From an uncultured Collinsella sp. (GTDB lineage Bacteria; Actinomycetota; Coriobacteriia; Coriobacteriales; Coriobacteriaceae), in assembly GCA_934654585.1 (NCBI GenBank), contig CAKUGF010000005.1, positions 50,749 to 114,748 of the forward strand: a stretch of 64,000 bases of DNA, written 5' to 3'. The notes below the pieces were generated by a model. The model worked only from the letters and a program-made list of their open reading frames with translations, did no database searches and had not been told where the DNA came from. Shown here in pieces: positions 61,710-64,000 of this stretch (position 1 is its first letter; each line of letters starts with the position of its first letter). The translations under genes were made by a program, and so were the position numbers.

Positions 61710-62468
61710 CTACATCAGCCCGCTCAGGGCGACGTCGACCGCTTCGTTGAGGTCGTCGGTAATATGGACGAGGTCCGGATCGAGCGGGCTGATCATGCCA
61801 GCGTCCATCACCGGGCCGTTGAGCCAATCGAACAGGCCCTGCCAGTACTCGCTGCCTACCAGCACGAGCGGCATGCGCTTGACCTTGTGCGTCTGCACCA
61901 GCGTGAGCACCTCAAACATCTCGTCGAGCGTGCCGAAGCCGCCGGGGAACACGATGGCGCCCGAGCTGTATTTGACGAACATGGTCTTGCGCACAAAGAA
62001 GTAGCGGAAGTCCATACCGAGGTTCACGTATTTGTTGAGCCCCAGCTCGTGCGGCAGCTCGATACCCAGGCCAACCGACTTGCCGTTAGCGCTCGCTGCT
62101 CCCCTGTTGGCCGCCTCCATGATGCCGGGGCCGCCACCGGTGATAACCGCCACACCGCGCTGGGCGATCTTGCGCCCGACGGTGCGCGCGGCTTTGTAGA
62201 GCGGATCGGTCTTGAGCGTGCGGGCGCTGCCAAAGATGGTCACCGCGGGCCCGAGCTCGGCAAGCGCGCCAAAGCCATCGACGAATTCTGCCTGAATACG
62301 AAGGACGCGCCACGGATCGGCATGCAACCAGTCGGTCGACTCCTCGGACGCCAGCAGGTTGGCGTAGGTGTTGTCCTTAGGAATCATGGGGCCGCGCATG
62401 ACCACGGGGCCGCGGCGGTACGTCTCGTCGTAGGCGGGCTCGCCCTCGACGTTCTCATTCTTAATCAT
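61710..62468 (-). CDS. LOG family protein (Rossmann-fold nucleotide-binding)
   Basis: 252 residues from the ATG at 62,468 (ATAGGAG upstream). 'GPAVTIFGSARTLKTDPLYKAARTVGRKIAQRGVAVITGGGPGIMEAANRGA' and 'VFPGGFGTLDEMFEVLTLVQTHK' contain the GGGxGxM and PGGxGTxxE motifs of LOG (lysine-decarboxylase-like) proteins. Some are cytokinin-type nucleotide phosphoribohydrolases; others degrade nucleotides. The bacterial role here is unknown. It is the gene after tgt on minus, but a terminator separates them. Confidence 0.93.
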   Translation of the reverse strand: MIKNENVEGEPAYDETYRRGPVVMRGPMIPKDNTYANLLASEESTDWLHADPWRVLRIQAEFVDGFGALAELGPAVTIFGSARTLKTDPLYKAARTVGRKIAQRGVAVITGGGPGIMEAANRGAASANGKSVGLGIELPHELGLNKYVNLGMDFRYFFVRKTMFVKYSSGAIVFPGGFGTLDEMFEVLTLVQTHKVKRMPLVLVGSEYWQGLFDWLNGPVMDAGMISPLDPDLVHITDDLNEAVDVALSGLM

Positions 62469-62481
62469 GGGTACTCCTATC

Positions 62482-62530
62482 GAAAAAAGAAAACGGGCGG
62501 GGTCGACGCCATGCGCCAAACACCCGCCCG
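62482..62530 (-). terminator. Terminator between tgt and the LOG gene
   Basis: On minus, CGGGCGGG (62,523-62,530) pairs with CCCGCCCG (62,494-62,501), followed by TTTTCTTTTTTC. The 21-nt loop is long, but the stem is GC-only. Confidence 0.7.
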
Positions 62531-62679
62531 AACATCAACTATTCGGTATGGTACCCACGATGCATCAAGTGCTTGCAAGCTATCGGTCAGCGGTCGCGCA
62601 GCCGGCGGTAACGAACGTGATGACCGGCCGGCGCCCTGCCCTTGGCGATATCCGCACCCCGCAAGCGCCCGCGCCGCTC

Positions 62680-63819
62680 TTAGTAATCCACCGCCGCAGG
62701 ACTGTTCATCCAATCGCTCACGAACGCGCCATAGCGGCCCTCGATAATGGCCTGGCGGGCACGCTGCATAAGGTTGAGCAGGTAGTAGATGTTGTGCATC
62801 GACAGCAGAATGCCACCGAGCATCTCCTTCTGCGTGACCATGTGGCGGATGAGCGCGCGGCTGTAACCGCCCGTGCACACCGGGCAGGTGCAGGTGGGAT
62901 CGATGGGGCCGTCGTCATGCGCAAAGCGGGCGTTGCGGAAGTTGAGGCGACCTTCGCTGGAAAACGCCGTGCCCATGCGGCCGGTACGCGTCGGCAGCAC
63001 GCAGTCGAACATGTCGATGCCCACGCCCACGCCGCGCACGAGCGTGGTCGGATTGCCGACGCCCATCAGGTAGCGCGGCTTGTGCTTGGGCATGTACTCA
63101 CTCGCCAGCGGCGCCAAGGTCTCGAACATGGTCTCGTGGTCCTCGCCCACCGAGTAGCCGCCGATGCCGTAACCGGGGAAGTCGCCGCACTCCTCCAGAT
63201 GGCGCAGCGAGCGCAGACGAAGATCCAGATGCATGCCGCCCTGGACGATGCCAAAGAGTGCCTGGTCATCGCGGGTGTGCGCCTTGTAGCAGCGCTCGGC
63301 CCACATGCTCGACAGCTCCACGGCGCGCTCAACGTAGGCGCGCGTGGCGGGATAGCCGGGGCACTGGTCGAGCTGCATGCAGATGTCGGAGCCGAGCTTC
63401 ATGGCGATTTCCATGTTGTCCTCGGGCGTCCAGAACACGTGGCGACCGTCGTAGTCGTTGACAATAAAACGAACGCCCTCGTCGGTGAGCTTGACAGCAT
63501 CGTTGTGGCTGAACACCTGGAAGCCGCCCGAGTCGGTGAGGATGGGGCCGTGCCAGTTCATAAACTTGTGCAGTCCGCCCAGCTCGGCGATGGTGTCCTC
63601 GCCGGGACGCATAGACAGGTGATAGGTGTTGGCGAGCACGATCTGCGCGCCGAGCTGCTTGACGGTCTCGGTGGGAATGCCCTTGACGTTTGCCTTGGTG
63701 CCCACGGGCATAAAGATCGGCGTCTCGATGTCGCCGTGCGGAGTGTGCAGCACGCCGGCACGCGCGTGCGTGGTCGGATCCTCGGCGATCAGGTCGAATT
63801 TAAAGAGGCTCTGGTCCAT
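62680..63819 (-). CDS. tgt: tRNA-guanine (queuine/preQ1) transglycosylase
   Basis: 379 residues. 'GDIETPIFMPVGTKANVKGI' and 'LTDSGGFQVFS' form the preQ1 pocket; 'GVGIDMFDCVLPTRTGRMGTAF' holds the catalytic Asp; and the zinc site 'CTCPVCTGGYSRALIRH' (C-x-C-x2-C...H) is complete. The enzyme exchanges guanine-34 for preQ1 in tRNAs with GUN anticodons. 'GTKANVKGI' and the length fit the bacterial form. AAGGAG precedes the ATG at 63,819. The first gene of its transcript. Confidence 0.97.
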   Translation of the reverse strand: MDQSLFKFDLIAEDPTTHARAGVLHTPHGDIETPIFMPVGTKANVKGIPTETVKQLGAQIVLANTYHLSMRPGEDTIAELGGLHKFMNWHGPILTDSGGFQVFSHNDAVKLTDEGVRFIVNDYDGRHVFWTPEDNMEIAMKLGSDICMQLDQCPGYPATRAYVERAVELSSMWAERCYKAHTRDDQALFGIVQGGMHLDLRLRSLRHLEECGDFPGYGIGGYSVGEDHETMFETLAPLASEYMPKHKPRYLMGVGNPTTLVRGVGVGIDMFDCVLPTRTGRMGTAFSSEGRLNFRNARFAHDDGPIDPTCTCPVCTGGYSRALIRHMVTQKEMLGGILLSMHNIYYLLNLMQRARQAIIEGRYGAFVSDWMNSPAAVDY

Positions 63820-63906
63820 AAACTGGAACTCCTTGGTTGCGGTTCATACGCAGACCATTATACGGGCAACCAACGAGGAGCACCGACTCGACAGAAACCG
63901 GTGCAA

Positions 63907-63931
63907 GGTAGTCATTGGGGACGTCCTATAG
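63907..63931. repeat. GGGGAC repeat fragment
   Basis: GTAGTCATTGGGGACGTCCT ATAG resembles the GACTAGTCGTTGGGGACGTT CT unit at 4594, without a matching right arm. Confidence 0.5.
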
Positions 63932-63949
63932 TTTTGTCAACCGCCGGGG

Positions 63950-64000
63950 CTACTCCCGGTAGGGCACCCGGTCGCGCATCACGGCGTATATCGCCCTGAG
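63950..64000 (-). CDS. 3' end of a gene, possibly a transposase
   Basis: Only the last 16 codons are inside: LRAIYAVMRDRVPYRE then TAG. The 'YAVxRDxxPY' ending resembles the C-terminus of IS110-family transposases, where similar words end the protein. The fragment is too short to prove this. Confidence 0.35.
   Translation of the reverse strand, partial: LRAIYAVMRDRVPYRE

Overview
The window is GC-rich, gene-dense bacterial DNA. Gene content, high GC, frequent AAGGAG ribosome sites and lineage-type intergenic stem-loops suggest a Coriobacteriia genome, most likely Collinsella-like. This is inference from gene families and repeat style; no rRNA or tRNA gene was seen that could confirm it.

Layout. 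1-11,460 is mostly housekeeping: an alkyltransferase-like gene cut by the left edge, MarR and DegV, a B3/B4-domain protein, PEP carboxykinase, L-lactate permease, a flippase-like membrane protein, a metallophosphoesterase and a K+/H+-type antiporter. 11,460-29,050 is a defence island. It begins with a nonsense-interrupted DUF3800 gene bracketed by two homologous small-RNA units that point at it. A type I BREX operon on the minus strand follows in canonical order brxA-brxB-brxC-pglX-pglZ-brxL, plus two unrecognised downstream genes. Its pglX is split into a methyltransferase/target-recognition part and a separately started C-terminal part, and a HEPN-like (Rx4H) gene sits in the AT-rich gap between them. 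brxA starts on a G10 tract.

29,380-41,400 holds a small antitoxin-like gene, serine synthesis (serC, serA), a nuclease-like gene, an M20 peptidase, a DUF1015-like gene, two histidine phosphatases, a nitroreductase, membrane and YaiI/YqxD proteins, a predicted 10-TM metal exporter and a DnaQ-fold exonuclease. 41,500-43,400 is a second nuclease-like paralogue bracketed by two inverted-repeat elements. 43,450-47,030 is metal homeostasis: an ArsR-type repressor with clear operators, a free HMA-domain chaperone, a P1B ATPase and a DtxR-family regulator. 47,250-57,330 has a HAD phosphatase, an ABC-F protein, the pstSCAB phosphate importer, a PepV-like dipeptidase, a second HAD phosphatase and a second DegV. 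57,328-60,972 is a large TOTE-type primase-helicase gene between two ~80-bp direct repeats. A DinJ/YafQ toxin-antitoxin pair, a LOG-family protein, tgt and a possible transposase tail complete the window.

The most unusual features are the split pglX with its embedded HEPN gene; the DUF3800 gene flanked by inverted RNA units; the TOTE gene island; and several families of intergenic elements (190-230 bp with long terminal inverted repeats, and shorter stem-loops sharing a GGGAC core), some lying next to conflict-type genes. All family assignments rest on reading motifs by eye; no database search was run.
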